From Nocardioides daejeonensis (GTDB lineage Bacteria; Actinomycetota; Actinomycetes; Propionibacteriales; Nocardioidaceae), in NCBI RefSeq assembly GCF_003194585.1, contig NZ_QHKZ01000001.1, positions 310,001 to 374,000 on the forward strand: a stretch of 64,000 nt of DNA, read 5' to 3'. The first letter of the stretch is position 1; every line of letters begins with the position of its first letter. A model generated the notes under the pieces. The model saw only the letters and a list, made by a program, of their open reading frames with translations, did not search any database and had not been told where the DNA came from. Positions 1 through 10,905 of the stretch are shown here, one piece after another. Position numbers and translations under genes: made by a program.

Positions 1-213
1 CCAACGCCAGACGAACTCCGCGAAGAAGAGCCCGCAGATGGCGTAGTCGGCGATGATCACTCGGCGCTCGACGCTGGGGGAGACCTCCCAGAAGGTGATC
101 CAGGCGAGCAGCGCCACCGAGACGATCGCGATGAGCAGCATCGTCCAGTCCGCCCACCCTGTCGGGGGCTTCGAGGGATAGGCGCTCAAGGGTGGGGGCT
201 TGCCGGTTCGCAT
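1..213 (-). CDS. Partial membrane protein, probable ion-channel (voltage-gated K+ channel-like) N-terminus
   Basis: The gene starts at an ATG at 213 and runs off the left edge, so only 71 residues are visible. A short basic, proline-rich head is followed by a hydrophobic helix at about residues 24-42, a charged linker with VSPSVERR, and a second helix ending AEFVWRW. A first pair of helices with an acidic or aromatic residue late in helix 2 is typical of ion-transport (Kv/Kch-like) proteins. A purine-rich AAGGTGAAGG lies just before the ATG. The family call is an inference from this short piece; another multi-helix membrane protein is possible. Confidence 0.5.
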   Translation of the reverse strand, partial: MRTGKPPPLSAYPSKPPTGWADWTMLLIAIVSVALLAWITFWEVSPSVERRVIIADYAICGLFFAEFVWRW

Positions 214-408
214 GCCTTCACCTTGTCGTACTTCCACCCTCAGCACGTGTTGATGACGGTCGTGGCCTGCGGCGCGCCGCCCCGGCGCGAACCGGGACTG
301 TGTCGCCACCCCACGAAAAGCACCCGCTTCGCTCGCGTTTCCGCGAGGATTCCGGGGACACGCACTGGATGCGCCGCTCGCGAAGGCCGAACCTTCTGAA
401 GCACGTCC

Positions 409-2666
<2,258 letters not shown>

Positions 2667-2667
2667 G

Positions 2668-3558
2668 ATGCGCATCCTGGTCGTCGGCGCGGGAGGTATC
2701 GGCGGACTGATCGCGGCAGACCTGGCGCTGGCAGGGGAGCACGAGGTCTCCCTCGCCGTGCGCAGCTCCGTGTCTGCACTGGTGCTGGAGGAGGCGGGGG
2801 AGCGTCGAACGGCGCCGGTCGCGATCATCGGCGACCCGGAGCGGGCCGGGCCTGCGGATCTGATCGTCGTGGCGACGAAGACGTACGACGTCGCGGGAGT
2901 CGGCCCGTGGCTGGCGGCCGCATTGACCACGTCTACCGACGTGGTGGTCGCGCAGAACGGCATCGAGCATGTCGAGCGGATGGCGCCCTTCGTCGACGCG
3001 GCGCGCGTCGTCCCGGCGATCGTCAAGCATGCCGTCGAGCGGCATGGGCCGGGGTGGATCGAACGGACCAACCGTGGCGACATCAAGGTGCCCGCCACCC
3101 CTGGAGGGCATCGCTTCGCCGACGCCACGTCCGGCACCTCGCTGGCGGTCTCCGTCGTGGATGACTTCGAGACGGCGCTGTGGGTCAAGCTCGCCTACAA
3201 CCTGGCCGGCAACTCGGTCTCGACCATCACCGACCTGCGGGTGCGGGAACTGGCAGTGAGGGCACCGCTGCGCGAGGTCATCCACGGCTTGGTGGCCGAG
3301 TGCATCACCGTCGCAGCCGGTCGTGGCGTCGTGCTTCCCGCCGATCTGGCGACGGTCATCCTCGATGAATTCGCCGGCTATCCCGACTCGATCCACTCCT
3401 CCATGTGGCAGGATCTCCGGTCGGGGCGACCGTTCGAGCATGACGCCATCAGTGGCGCCGTGGTCAGGGCCGCGAAGGCCCAGGGTGAGCGGGCGCCCTT
3501 CTCGGAGATGGCGACGCTCCTGTTGGACGCGATCTCGCCGACCAGGCAGCAGGGCTAG
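2668..3558 (+). CDS. Ketopantoate reductase-like (ApbA/PanE family) oxidoreductase
   Basis: The 296-residue protein opens with the Rossmann NAD(P) motif GAGGIGG at residues 7-13. It contains the family's VVATKTYD and VAQNGIEH segments, and a C-terminal helical domain with KLAYNLAGNSVSTI, which matches the conserved K..N..N/S region of PanE. Family members reduce 2-oxo acids such as ketopantoate to 2-hydroxy acids with NADPH. Its position in a catabolic operon, directly behind an enolase-superfamily gene, argues for a pathway-specific 2-oxo/2-hydroxy acid interconversion rather than pantothenate synthesis. That role is inferred. Confidence 0.8.
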   Translation: MRILVVGAGGIGGLIAADLALAGEHEVSLAVRSSVSALVLEEAGERRTAPVAIIGDPERAGPADLIVVATKTYDVAGVGPWLAAALTTSTDVVVAQNGIEHVERMAPFVDAARVVPAIVKHAVERHGPGWIERTNRGDIKVPATPGGHRFADATSGTSLAVSVVDDFETALWVKLAYNLAGNSVSTITDLRVRELAVRAPLREVIHGLVAECITVAAGRGVVLPADLATVILDEFAGYPDSIHSSMWQDLRSGRPFEHDAISGAVVRAAKAQGERAPFSEMATLLLDAISPTRQQG

Positions 3559-3569
3559 GGGAGTGGACG

Positions 3570-4199
3570 ATGCGGGGGCCGACGGAACCACAGCAGGCAC
3601 GGCGCGATGCCGGGCCGGTGACCGATCGCGGGGCGGCGCGCAAGGCGGCCCTGCTGAAAGCAGCTCGCAAGGTCTTCGAGCGCAAGGGCTTCATCGAGAC
3701 GCGGGTCGCTGACATCGTCAAGCAGGCCAAGGTCTCGCACGGCACCTTCTATACCTACTTCGAGACCAAGGACGCGGTCTTCGAGGCGGTGAGCCATCAG
3801 GTGATCGAGGAGATGGTCGAGGCGATGACCGCGCCGCCGCCGACCAAGGAGGTCGAGGAGCGGGTGCACGACTCGATCGAGCGCTTCGTGCACGCCTATC
3901 GTCCGCACGCCACCATGCTCGGGCTGATGGAGCAGGTGGGCACGTTCACTCCCGAGCTTCGTGACCTGCGCCTTGAGGCGCGCAACACCTTCGTCGAACG
4001 CACTCGGCGCGGGATGGAGCGCTTGAAGGCCGAGGGGCGGACGCCGGCAGACCTCGATGTCGAATACACCGCGGAGTCCCTGGGTGCGATGCTCGAGTAC
4101 ATCTGCTACATCTGGTTCTCCCTCGACCGTGACTTCGAGGAGACGAGGATCGTCGATGCGCTCGCGCACATCTGGTCGCGCGCGCTCGCGCCCAGGTGA
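3570..4199 (+). CDS. TetR-family transcriptional regulator
   Basis: The protein has 209 residues. An N-terminal helix-turn-helix at about residues 26-72 includes ARKVFERKGF, VADIVKQAKVS and the recognition segment HGTFYTYFETKD, a standard TetR DNA-binding domain. The remainder is a helical ligand-binding domain. It lies 11 bases after the ketopantoate reductase-like gene, so it is probably the last gene of that operon, and a strong bidirectional hairpin follows. It is one of two TetR proteins that could read the palindromes at 1485, 5458 and 6283. The ligand is probably a pathway intermediate or its CoA ester (inference). Confidence 0.9.
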   Translation: MRGPTEPQQARRDAGPVTDRGAARKAALLKAARKVFERKGFIETRVADIVKQAKVSHGTFYTYFETKDAVFEAVSHQVIEEMVEAMTAPPPTKEVEERVHDSIERFVHAYRPHATMLGLMEQVGTFTPELRDLRLEARNTFVERTRRGMERLKAEGRTPADLDVEYTAESLGAMLEYICYIWFSLDRDFEETRIVDALAHIWSRALAPR

Positions 4200-4240
4200 G
4201 TTCTGGTCGCGCGAACGCGGCGACGCGAGGGGCGCGACGG

Positions 4241-4279
4241 ACGAGGGGTGTGACAGCCGGTAGCTGTCACACCCCTCGT
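4241..4279. terminator. Bidirectional hairpin terminator
   Basis: Perfect 17-bp arms (4241-4257 and 4263-4279) surround a 5-base loop between the convergent stops at 4199 and 4291. There is no long T-tract, as is common in high-GC actinobacteria. The position between converging genes supports transcription termination in both directions. Confidence 0.85.
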
Positions 4280-4290
4280 GCGCGACGTCG

Positions 4291-5397
4291 TCAGGACCAG
4301 GTCTTGTGGACGACCGTCGCGTCGTCGACGGCATCCCAGTCCACGTCGTAGCCCAGGCCGGGCTTGGTGGGCGCCTGGACCCGGCCGTCGGCGCCCACCG
4401 TGATCACGTCCTTCATGCCGAAGTCGAGCATGCCGCCCGGCACCGCCTGTTCGTAGTACTCCGAGTTGGGTGCGGCGAGCATGAAGTTGAGATGTGCTGC
4501 CTGGACCAGGGTGGGGCCGTAGGAGTGCGTCTCGATCTGACGGTTGAATGCCTCGCACATGGCTCCGACCTTGCGCATGCCGGTGATGCCGCCCATCGCA
4601 TCACCGATCGTGCGGATGATGTCCCCGGCATCGTTGCGCAACAGGTTGGCGTAGTCCCAGATGCCCCGCACCAGCGACTCGCCGACGGCTATCGGGGTCC
4701 GGAGCTCGCTGGTGAGCCGGCGCAGGCCGGCGATGTCCTCATCGCGGATCGGCGCCTCGAACCAGTAGAAGTCGAGGTCGTCGAGCACTCGTCCCACGCG
4801 CATGGCGCCGTTGAAGTCGTAGTGGTTGACGGGGTCGATCATGAGGCGGATGTCGGGGCCGACGTGTTCACGCACCGCCTTGACGAGTTCGATGTCCTTG
4901 TCGGGTACGCCGAAGGGATGCAGTTTGTAGGCCCGATACCCCAGGGCGATCGACTCGTCAGCGAGCTTGAGGTAGGAGTCGATGTCGTCGTAGTGGGTGG
5001 TCGAGGCATAGGCCGGCTTGCTGTCTTGGTGGCCGCCCAGGTACTTGTACAGCGGGATGCCCGCCGCCTTGGCGGCGAGGTCCCATAGCGCCGTGTCGAC
5101 CGCGCTGGTCGCCTTGCTGCCCATCGTGTTGTTGATCGTCGCCGTCATCTCCTGCCAGATCGCCTCGCGGTCCAGCGGGTCGCGACCGATGAGGTTGTGG
5201 CGGATGAACAGCTCGATCATCTCGCCGACCTCGGAGTGCGTGCCGGGCAGCCACGCCGTCGCGTTGCCCTCGAGCCCCACATCGGTCTTGAGCCGGACGA
5301 AGGTCAGCCCGATCGGGACGACGGGCTGGTTCTCGCCCCACTTGAAGCTGTATCCGTCCGGTCGGACCAGATAGGTCTCCACCTCGGTGATGCGCAT
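4291..5397 (-). CDS. Enolase-superfamily protein (mandelate racemase/muconate lactonizing type), paralogue 2
   Basis: The protein has 368 residues and is collinear with the gene at 1566, so the key residues carry the same numbers: K158-L-H160, metal ligands D188, E214 and E240, and the Asp-His pair D266/H291 (ETHSYG). The N-terminal cap has FKWGENQPVVP where paralogue 1 has FQWREDIPPVQ, a region that shapes substrate choice. The start at 5397 follows AAGGAGAG. An ATG further upstream (5448) lacks such a site. The promoter region holds operator copy 2 at 5458-5473. Probably a sugar-acid dehydratase or epimerase acting on a substrate related to that of its paralogues (inference). Confidence 0.88.
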   Translation of the reverse strand: MRITEVETYLVRPDGYSFKWGENQPVVPIGLTFVRLKTDVGLEGNATAWLPGTHSEVGEMIELFIRHNLIGRDPLDREAIWQEMTATINNTMGSKATSAVDTALWDLAAKAAGIPLYKYLGGHQDSKPAYASTTHYDDIDSYLKLADESIALGYRAYKLHPFGVPDKDIELVKAVREHVGPDIRLMIDPVNHYDFNGAMRVGRVLDDLDFYWFEAPIRDEDIAGLRRLTSELRTPIAVGESLVRGIWDYANLLRNDAGDIIRTIGDAMGGITGMRKVGAMCEAFNRQIETHSYGPTLVQAAHLNFMLAAPNSEYYEQAVPGGMLDFGMKDVITVGADGRVQAPTKPGLGYDVDWDAVDDATVVHKTWS

Positions 5398-5457
5398 GTC
5401 CACTCTCTCCTTCAGCGTCTGGGGAAGCCGGTCTCCGGCCTGCACCATCCACTGAGA

Positions 5458-5473
5458 TTGACATCAATGTCAA
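5458..5473. promoter_or_regulatory. Palindromic operator, copy 2 of 3
   Basis: TTGACATCAATGTCAA is the perfect version of the repeat, with both 7-bp arms matching. On the minus strand it supplies TTGACA as a -35, with GATGGT 18 bp on. That is the same layout as copy 1 on the plus strand. It controls the enolase-superfamily gene at 4291-5397. Confidence 0.78.
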
Positions 5474-5541
5474 CTGATTCTCGAAGACTTGATGGAAGTG
5501 TCAAAACTTCTCAGGAAGCCTTGACGAGTGAGGTGACTCAC

Positions 5542-5559
5542 TGTCTACTTAGGTAGACA
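5542..5559. promoter_or_regulatory. Second palindrome, likely autoregulatory operator of the downstream TetR gene
   Basis: TGTCTAC-N4-GTAGACA lies 34 bp before the TetR start at 5593; eight of nine base pairs match. The half-site differs from the TTGACAT repeat, so the two palindromes in this 195-bp gap may serve different regulators. A further GGTAGACG occurs at 5573-5580. Confidence 0.55.
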
Positions 5560-5592
5560 CGATGTCAACGGCGGTAGACGAGGTATCTAAGA

Positions 5593-6210
5593 ATGAATGC
5601 GGAAGCCAAGGCCCGACCCTCCTTGCAGGACGAGCGCCGCGAGCTCGTCAGGCGACGTCTCGAGGAGGGTGCCGTGGAGGTCTTCGCTGAACGTGGCTAT
5701 GCCGCCGCCTCGATCGACCAGGTGGCGAAGGCGGCTGGCCTGAGTCGGGCGACCTTCTATCTCCACTTCGCCAACAAGGCCGACTTGGTGATCGGGCTGT
5801 GGGGGGACCTCCGGGTGCAACTGCTCGATCTGTACGACGAGTTGTGCGATGCCGCGGTCATCGACGAGGCCTTCCTGGAGAAGTGGCTAGATGCCTCGTT
5901 CGACTTCTATGCCAACAACAAGACCGCGCTCCTGGCGGTCCACGAGGCCATTGCGCTCGAGGCCGAGGTGGCCGAGATGTATCGATTGCGCATGGGGGAG
6001 ATCACCGCCAAGGTCGGGCCCCTCATCGAGCGGTCGCTCGGTGTCTCGAAGGCCAAGGCGGAGCTGCGAGCGGCGCTGCTCACGATGCAGCACGAGAGGT
6101 TCTCGCACTTCTGGCTGCTGCGTGGCATGCCCTTCGAGCGGGCTGCTGCGAACGAGGTGCTGGCTCAGCTCTGGGCTCAGCAGATGGGCTTCATGGGTCG
6201 CGGCGAATAG
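5593..6210 (+). CDS. TetR-family transcriptional regulator
   Basis: The protein has 205 residues. The helix-turn-helix spans about residues 14-60: GAVEVFAERGYAAASIDQ, VAKAAGLS and the recognition segment RATFYLHFANKADLV. The C-terminal half is a helical ligand domain ending QMGFMGRGE. It is divergent from enolase paralogue 2 and sits directly upstream of the importer operon, so it is well placed to be a local regulator. Its own promoter carries the palindrome at 5542-5559. Which of the two TetR proteins of this island binds which palindrome is not decided by sequence. Confidence 0.9.
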   Translation: MNAEAKARPSLQDERRELVRRRLEEGAVEVFAERGYAAASIDQVAKAAGLSRATFYLHFANKADLVIGLWGDLRVQLLDLYDELCDAAVIDEAFLEKWLDASFDFYANNKTALLAVHEAIALEAEVAEMYRLRMGEITAKVGPLIERSLGVSKAKAELRAALLTMQHERFSHFWLLRGMPFERAAANEVLAQLWAQQMGFMGRGE

Positions 6211-6236
6211 CGCTCTCGGGAACCTTTCTCGATCCC

Positions 6237-6270
6237 TTGACAGGGAGGGTGGCACGCAACACAATATGAC
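6237..6270 (+). promoter_or_regulatory. Probable promoter of the ABC importer operon
   Basis: TTGACA at 6237-6242 is followed, after 17 bp, by CACAAT (6260-6265; 4 of 6 bases match the -10 consensus). Transcription would begin near 6272, placing operator copy 3 (6283-6298) just downstream of the start site, where a bound repressor could block initiation or early elongation. Confidence 0.45.
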
Positions 6271-6282
6271 ATGGGTATCAAG

Positions 6283-6298
6283 TTGACGTGTATGTCAA
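6283..6298. promoter_or_regulatory. Palindromic operator, copy 3 of 3
   Basis: TTGACGTGTATGTCAA has the same arms as copies 1 and 2, with centre GT. The right arm ATGTCAA is identical in all three. It lies 87 bp before the GTG start of the substrate-binding lipoprotein, inside the presumed 5' leader. Confidence 0.75.
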
Positions 6299-6384
6299 CA
6301 AGGCGGAAGTTGTCGGGTCATCGACGCCGAGCCCCGCGCAGGTCGGACCTCTGGTGTCCGGCGATCGGAACAAAGGAGAAGGCA

Positions 6385-8025
6385 GTGTCCAAAGCACTAC
6401 TCGGGACGCGTCGCGCGATCAGCGGCGGTCGTCCCCGACGGAACCACGTACGCGGGCTCCGCGTGGTGGCGGGGGCTGCTGCCCTTGCCCTCGCACTTGG
6501 CGCCTGCGGCAGCGGTGGCGGTAGCTCTGTCGACGAGCTCGGCGAAGGCGACATCCCTGAGGTCGCTGAGAACCAGACGCTCACCGTCGGTGTCGCCACG
6601 CTGCAACAGCAGTACGCCGATCCGGTGCTCGCCAACGAGGGCGGCAACACCTACCCGATCAAGTGGTCGGTGGGCGAGCCGCTGCTGCGCCAGGACCTCA
6701 ACGCGAAGTTCGTGCCGGCGCTGGCCACCGAGTGGGAGGTGAGCGAGGACGGCCGCACCTGGACGTTCAAGCTGCGCGAAGGAGTCAAGATGCACGACGG
6801 CTCCGACTTCGATGCCGAGGACGTCAAGGCGTCGATCGAGCGAGTCAGCGATCCCGAGTTCACCTCCTACGCCACCTTCGCGGGTCGTATCGACAAGGTC
6901 GAGGTGATCGACCCGCTCACCGTCGCGGTGACCTCGAAGGAGCCCTACGCAACACTGCCGATGGACATCCCGGCGCCGATCGCCAGCGACTACTACGAGA
7001 AGGTCGGCGAGAAGGAGTTCCGCAAGGCTCCGGTAGCGGCCGGCCCGTTCAAGTTCGTCTCGCAGAAGTTCAACGACTCGATGACCCTCGAGAGCTTCAA
7101 GGACTTCTGGGACAAGGACCGGATCGCCAACTTCAAGACGCTCGTCCTCAAGATCATCCCCGATGAGAGCAGCCGCGTCGCAGGTCTGCAGACCGGGCAG
7201 ATCGACATCGCGCAGGGCATCTCGCCCAACAGCGCTGCGCAGTTGGAGAACGACAAGAGCATTCGGCTGATCAAGGGCGAGGCCGCATCCCAGGGGCATG
7301 TCCTCTACATGGACAACTACTTCCCCGAGGACTCGCCGCTCAAGGATCCCAACGTCCGTAAGGCGCTGACGCTGGCGGTCGACCGCCAGGCCATCGCGGA
7401 CTCGCTCTATCGCGGCTTCGGCTCGGTGCCTGCCAACAACACGTTCCCGGTGACGCTCGGCAACGACCCGTCCCTGACCGCGCTGCCCTACAACCCCGAC
7501 GAGGCCAAGCAGTTGTTGGCCGATGCCGGCGCATCGAACCTGAAGTTCACCCTCACGCTCTACAACGCCACGACCGCCGTCACGGACGTGCAGAAGATGG
7601 CGGAAGCCGTGGTCGGCTACTGGAAGGAGATCGGGGTCGAGGCGACTCTGGACGTGCAGGACCCTGCGACCTATCTCGACAGTGTGGTCAAGCACCAGCT
7701 TCGGGGCGCGATCGTGCTGGGCATGCCCGGTCTGTTGATGGCCGACCCGCAGAACTACCAGATCTTCTTCGGCTCCGACGGTGGCTACACGACCGTGAAG
7801 GACCCGAAGCTGGACACGATGTTCGCTGACATGTCCGAGGCGATGGATCCTGCCGACAAGGAGGCGATCGCCAAGGAGATGGGCACATACCTCTACGACC
7901 AGTCCTACTCGCTGCCCGTCGTCTCCCTCGACGCGGTCTATGCGGTGGGCCCCACGGTTGCCGACTTCGAACTGATGAGTGGCAACCCGTACGCCGGACC
8001 GTTCTGGTCCCTGCGGGCGAAGTAA
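6385..8025 (+). CDS. ABC transporter substrate-binding lipoprotein (peptide/nickel/opine family 5)
   Basis: The mature domain shows family-5 features: TPxxEVS-like start, LREGVKMHDGSDFDAEDVK, the PVAAGPFKF segment and VRKALTLAVDRQAIA. A twin-arginine-poor signal peptide ends in the lipobox LGAC with Cys41, so the protein is membrane-anchored outside the cell. The GTG at 6385 is preferred over an in-frame ATG at 6271 because AAGGAG precedes it, and the earlier start would overlap the operator and spoil the signal peptide. The length is 546 residues. It is the first gene of an importer operon. Ligands of this family range from oligopeptides to sugar acids and opines; the context suggests a carboxylate-bearing ligand (inference). 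Confidence 0.92.
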   Translation: MSKALLGTRRAISGGRPRRNHVRGLRVVAGAAALALALGACGSGGGSSVDELGEGDIPEVAENQTLTVGVATLQQQYADPVLANEGGNTYPIKWSVGEPLLRQDLNAKFVPALATEWEVSEDGRTWTFKLREGVKMHDGSDFDAEDVKASIERVSDPEFTSYATFAGRIDKVEVIDPLTVAVTSKEPYATLPMDIPAPIASDYYEKVGEKEFRKAPVAAGPFKFVSQKFNDSMTLESFKDFWDKDRIANFKTLVLKIIPDESSRVAGLQTGQIDIAQGISPNSAAQLENDKSIRLIKGEAASQGHVLYMDNYFPEDSPLKDPNVRKALTLAVDRQAIADSLYRGFGSVPANNTFPVTLGNDPSLTALPYNPDEAKQLLADAGASNLKFTLTLYNATTAVTDVQKMAEAVVGYWKEIGVEATLDVQDPATYLDSVVKHQLRGAIVLGMPGLLMADPQNYQIFFGSDGGYTTVKDPKLDTMFADMSEAMDPADKEAIAKEMGTYLYDQSYSLPVVSLDAVYAVGPTVADFELMSGNPYAGPFWSLRAK

Positions 8026-8032
8026 CCGACCC

Positions 8033-8063
8033 GGGTGCGCCCGGTCGGCGACCGGGCGCACCC
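8033..8063 (+). terminator. Intercistronic hairpin between binding protein and permease
   Basis: Perfect 14-bp arms (8033-8046, 8050-8063) enclose a 3-base loop. The hairpin sits right after the binding-protein stop and before the first permease. In ABC importer operons, such elements commonly stabilise the upstream message or partly terminate, giving excess binding protein. Here that role is inferred from position. Confidence 0.7.
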
Positions 8064-8081
8064 CACCTTCTTGGAGCCCCC

Positions 8082-9065
8082 ATGCTGAGATACACCGGAA
8101 CGCGGTTTCTGCAAGGCCTGATCGCGCTCTTCTTCATCGTTACGGTGGTGTTCTTCCTGGCCCGGATGTCCGGGGATGCCACCGCGCTGCTCGCCCCGCC
8201 GGATGCCACGCCGGAGCAGCTTGATGCGGTCCGCGTCGAGCTCGGCCTCGATCGCCCGATCCTGGTGCAGTACTGGGACTACCTCCAGGGCCTGGTCACC
8301 GGTGACCTCGGTCGCTCGACCAGCTATCGGGTTCCGGTCTCCGACCTGGTGGTTCCGGGCATGCAGGCCACCGCCAAGCTTGCGCTGGTCGCCTTCCTGT
8401 TCGCACTGGTGTTGGGTGTTGCGGCGGGTGCGCTCGCCGCCTTCCGCTCCAACACGCCCACCGACTACGGGGTGCGCCTGATGGCCGTGCTCGGCCAGTC
8501 GATCCCGTCCTTCTGGCTCGGCATGATCCTGGTCGCGGTGTTCAGCGTCAGCCTCGGCTGGTTCCCAGCGTTCGGGGATGCGACCGCAACCAGCATCGTG
8601 TTGCCGGCGATCTCGTTGGCGGCGTTCGCGCTCGCCTCGATCGCGCGCCTCACCCGCTCGACCGTACTCGAGATGCTCTCCAAGGATCAGACGCTCTTCG
8701 AACGCTCCAAGGGCGTCGCCCCGGCCACGTTGGTCGTGCACGTGCTGCGGAACTCCTCGCTGCCGGTGGTCACCTTGGCCGGCATCCAACTCGGAGCCCT
8801 CTTCTCCGGAACCATTGTGATCGAGAACCTCTTCGCGTGGCCTGGTGTCGGCCAGTTGGCGATCCAGGCGATCAACGCCAAGGACTTCGCCCTCATCCAG
8901 GGCATCGTCATCGTCAACACCCTCGTCTTCATCGCCCTGCTCTTCATCGTCGATGTGCTCTACGGCCTGCTGGATCCGCGAGTCCGTAGACCGGCCGCCA
9001 GTCGCGGCAAGAAGAAGAGGCCCACGACGACCGTGCAGCCCATCGACGTGATGGAGACAGTCTGA
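8082..9065 (+). CDS. ABC transporter permease, DppB/OppB type
   Basis: This 327-residue inner-membrane protein has about six hydrophobic helices. It starts with the typical YTGTRFLQGLIALFFIVTVV helix, has the FARMSGD-like periplasmic start of the family, and the cytoplasmic EAA loop ERSKGVAPATLVVHVLRNS that docks on the ATPases. A distal IENLFAWPGVGQLAI motif is characteristic of DppB. Its stop overlaps the start of the next permease by one base. It forms the channel together with the protein at 9065. Confidence 0.93.
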   Translation: MLRYTGTRFLQGLIALFFIVTVVFFLARMSGDATALLAPPDATPEQLDAVRVELGLDRPILVQYWDYLQGLVTGDLGRSTSYRVPVSDLVVPGMQATAKLALVAFLFALVLGVAAGALAAFRSNTPTDYGVRLMAVLGQSIPSFWLGMILVAVFSVSLGWFPAFGDATATSIVLPAISLAAFALASIARLTRSTVLEMLSKDQTLFERSKGVAPATLVVHVLRNSSLPVVTLAGIQLGALFSGTIVIENLFAWPGVGQLAIQAINAKDFALIQGIVIVNTLVFIALLFIVDVLYGLLDPRVRRPAASRGKKKRPTTTVQPIDVMETV

Positions 9066-9946
9066 TGTCCACGATGACGCCCACCCGCCGGGCACCGCGC
9101 CGACGCGGCCTCAAGCGCAGCAGGCACTCGCGCAAGCCGTGGTTCTCCATGGCGGCGATGGGACTCTTCGCCTTCTGTGGGATCTTCGGCGCGCTGATCG
9201 CCCCCCACGATCCGACCCAGAACGACCTGGCGCACTCGCTGGCGCCGCCGTTCTGGGCCGAGGGCGGCTCGACCACGTATCTGCTGGGCACCGACCAGCT
9301 CGGTCGCGACATCCTCAGTCGACTGCTCTCGGGCGCTCAGGTCTCGTTCCTGGTCGCTGTGGGTGCGGTGCTGATCGCGGGCGCGATCGGCTTGGGCGTC
9401 GCCCTTCTGGCGGGCTACACCGGCGGTCGACTGGATGCCTTCCTCACGCGTGTGGCCGACTCGGCCATGGCCTTCCCGGTGCTGCTGCTGGCGGTCATCG
9501 TGGTCGCGCTCTACGGCAAGAGCATCACCATCGTGATCGTCGTGTTGGTGCTGGCGGTGTGGCCGCAGTACGCCCGGGTCCTGCGCAGCGAGGTGATCCG
9601 GATCCGCAACGAGGACTACGTCGTGATGTCGAAGGTGATGGGTGGCAACGCCCGCTGGGCGATCGTGCGGCACATCGTGCCCAACGTCGTGCCGACCCTG
9701 CTCGTGCTCGCGACACTGCAGATCGGATTCGCGATCATCGCCGAAGGCTCGCTGAGCTTCCTGGGCATCGGCGTCCCGGCGCCTGCGGCCTCCTGGGGCA
9801 ACATGCTGGCCGACGGCCGCAACTTCATGCAGACCGCCTGGTGGGTGCCGGTCTTCCCGGGCATCGCCCTGAGCATCACCGTGCTCTCAGCCAACCTCCT
9901 CGGTGACTGGCTTCGTCAAACCCTCGACCCCGCGACAAGGCGGTGA
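9065..9946 (+). CDS. ABC transporter permease, DppC/OppC type
   Basis: This 293-residue inner-membrane protein has a basic cytoplasmic N-terminus (RRAPRRRGLKRSRHSRK) and the family signature LGTDQLGRDILSRLLSGA. The EAA loop reads VMGGNARWAIVRHIVPN, followed by EGSLSFLGIGVPAPAASWG, all standard for DppC. It overlaps the previous gene by one base and the next by one base, showing tight translational coupling in the importer operon. Confidence 0.94.
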   Translation: MSTMTPTRRAPRRRGLKRSRHSRKPWFSMAAMGLFAFCGIFGALIAPHDPTQNDLAHSLAPPFWAEGGSTTYLLGTDQLGRDILSRLLSGAQVSFLVAVGAVLIAGAIGLGVALLAGYTGGRLDAFLTRVADSAMAFPVLLLAVIVVALYGKSITIVIVVLVLAVWPQYARVLRSEVIRIRNEDYVVMSKVMGGNARWAIVRHIVPNVVPTLLVLATLQIGFAIIAEGSLSFLGIGVPAPAASWGNMLADGRNFMQTAWWVPVFPGIALSITVLSANLLGDWLRQTLDPATRR

Positions 9947-10905
9947 TGACCATGTTGGACGTCAAGAACCTGCACACGGAGTACTACCAGGGTGGCCGGG
10001 TGGCGCACGCCGCCCGCGGTGTCTCCATCCACGTTCCACAGGGTCAGGCAGTTGCTCTGGTCGGCGAGTCCGGGAGCGGTAAGAGCACCGTCGCGCAGAG
10101 CGTCATGCGGATGATCCGACCGCCGGTCGGCAATCTCCGAGAGGGGATCGTCTCGGTGAACGGCATCGACGTACGTCTGTGCACCGACCGGCAGATGCGC
10201 CAGGTGCTGCGCAACGAGATCGGCTTCATCCCGCAGGACCCGACCACAGCGCTCGATCCGCTCTACACGATCCGCTCGCAGATCAAGGAGGTCCTCCCGG
10301 AGGAGGACAAGCGCAACGCCGACCAGGTGATCACCGAGCTGCTCGAGTCGCTCGGCATCGTGAACGCCGCCGATCGGCTCGGCGACTACCCTCACGAGTT
10401 CAGCGGCGGCATGAAGCAGCGGGTCGCGATCGCGATCGCGTTGGCGAAGCGGCCCAGTGTGCTCATCGCCGACGAGCCGACCACGGCTCTGGACGTCACG
10501 ACGCAGGTCGGCATCCTGCGTCTGCTCGACCGCCTGCGCCGCGAGCGGAATCTGGCCACCCTGTTCATCACCCACAACATCCGCGTGGCGCGGTTGCTCT
10601 GTCAGCACGTCGTGGTCATGTACGGCGGCATCGTGGTGGAGAGCGGGCCTATCGAGCAGGTGATGGCGGCGCCCTCGCATCCCTATACCCGCGCCCTCCT
10701 CGACGCGAGCGTGCTGGGGGACCGGCCGAGACAGAAGCTGCGTGCCATTCCGGGCAATCCGCCCTCGCTGTTCGCGATGCCTCAGGGCTGCCCGTTCAGC
10801 CCTCGTTGCGCGAACGCGACCGACCAGTGTCACGAAGGCCTTCCCAGCGAGGTCGCAACCGAGCAAGGGACCCGCTACACATGTTGGAATCCGGTGGCGT
10901 CATGA
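9946..10905 (+). CDS. ABC transporter ATP-binding protein, DppD/OppD type
   Basis: The 319-residue nucleotide-binding protein has Walker A GESGSGKS at residues 40-47, a Q-loop in FIPQDPTTALDPL, the ABC signature FSGGMKQR, Walker B VLIADEPTTALD and the H-loop ITHN. The C-terminal oligopeptide/dipeptide extension includes GNPPSLFAMPQGCPFSPRC with the cysteine cluster found in DppD proteins. The ATG at 9946 overlaps the previous stop (TGATG); a GTG one codon earlier or an ATG at 9952 is also possible. It pairs with the ATPase encoded next. Confidence 0.94.
   Translation: MTMLDVKNLHTEYYQGGRVAHAARGVSIHVPQGQAVALVGESGSGKSTVAQSVMRMIRPPVGNLREGIVSVNGIDVRLCTDRQMRQVLRNEIGFIPQDPTTALDPLYTIRSQIKEVLPEEDKRNADQVITELLESLGIVNAADRLGDYPHEFSGGMKQRVAIAIALAKRPSVLIADEPTTALDVTTQVGILRLLDRLRRERNLATLFITHNIRVARLLCQHVVVMYGGIVVESGPIEQVMAAPSHPYTRALLDASVLGDRPRQKLRAIPGNPPSLFAMPQGCPFSPRCANATDQCHEGLPSEVATEQGTRYTCWNPVAS

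Noticed and set aside
6397..8061. Minus-strand open frame opposite the substrate-binding protein
   Set aside because: No recognisable motif, and it overlaps a lipoprotein gene with signal peptide and family features.
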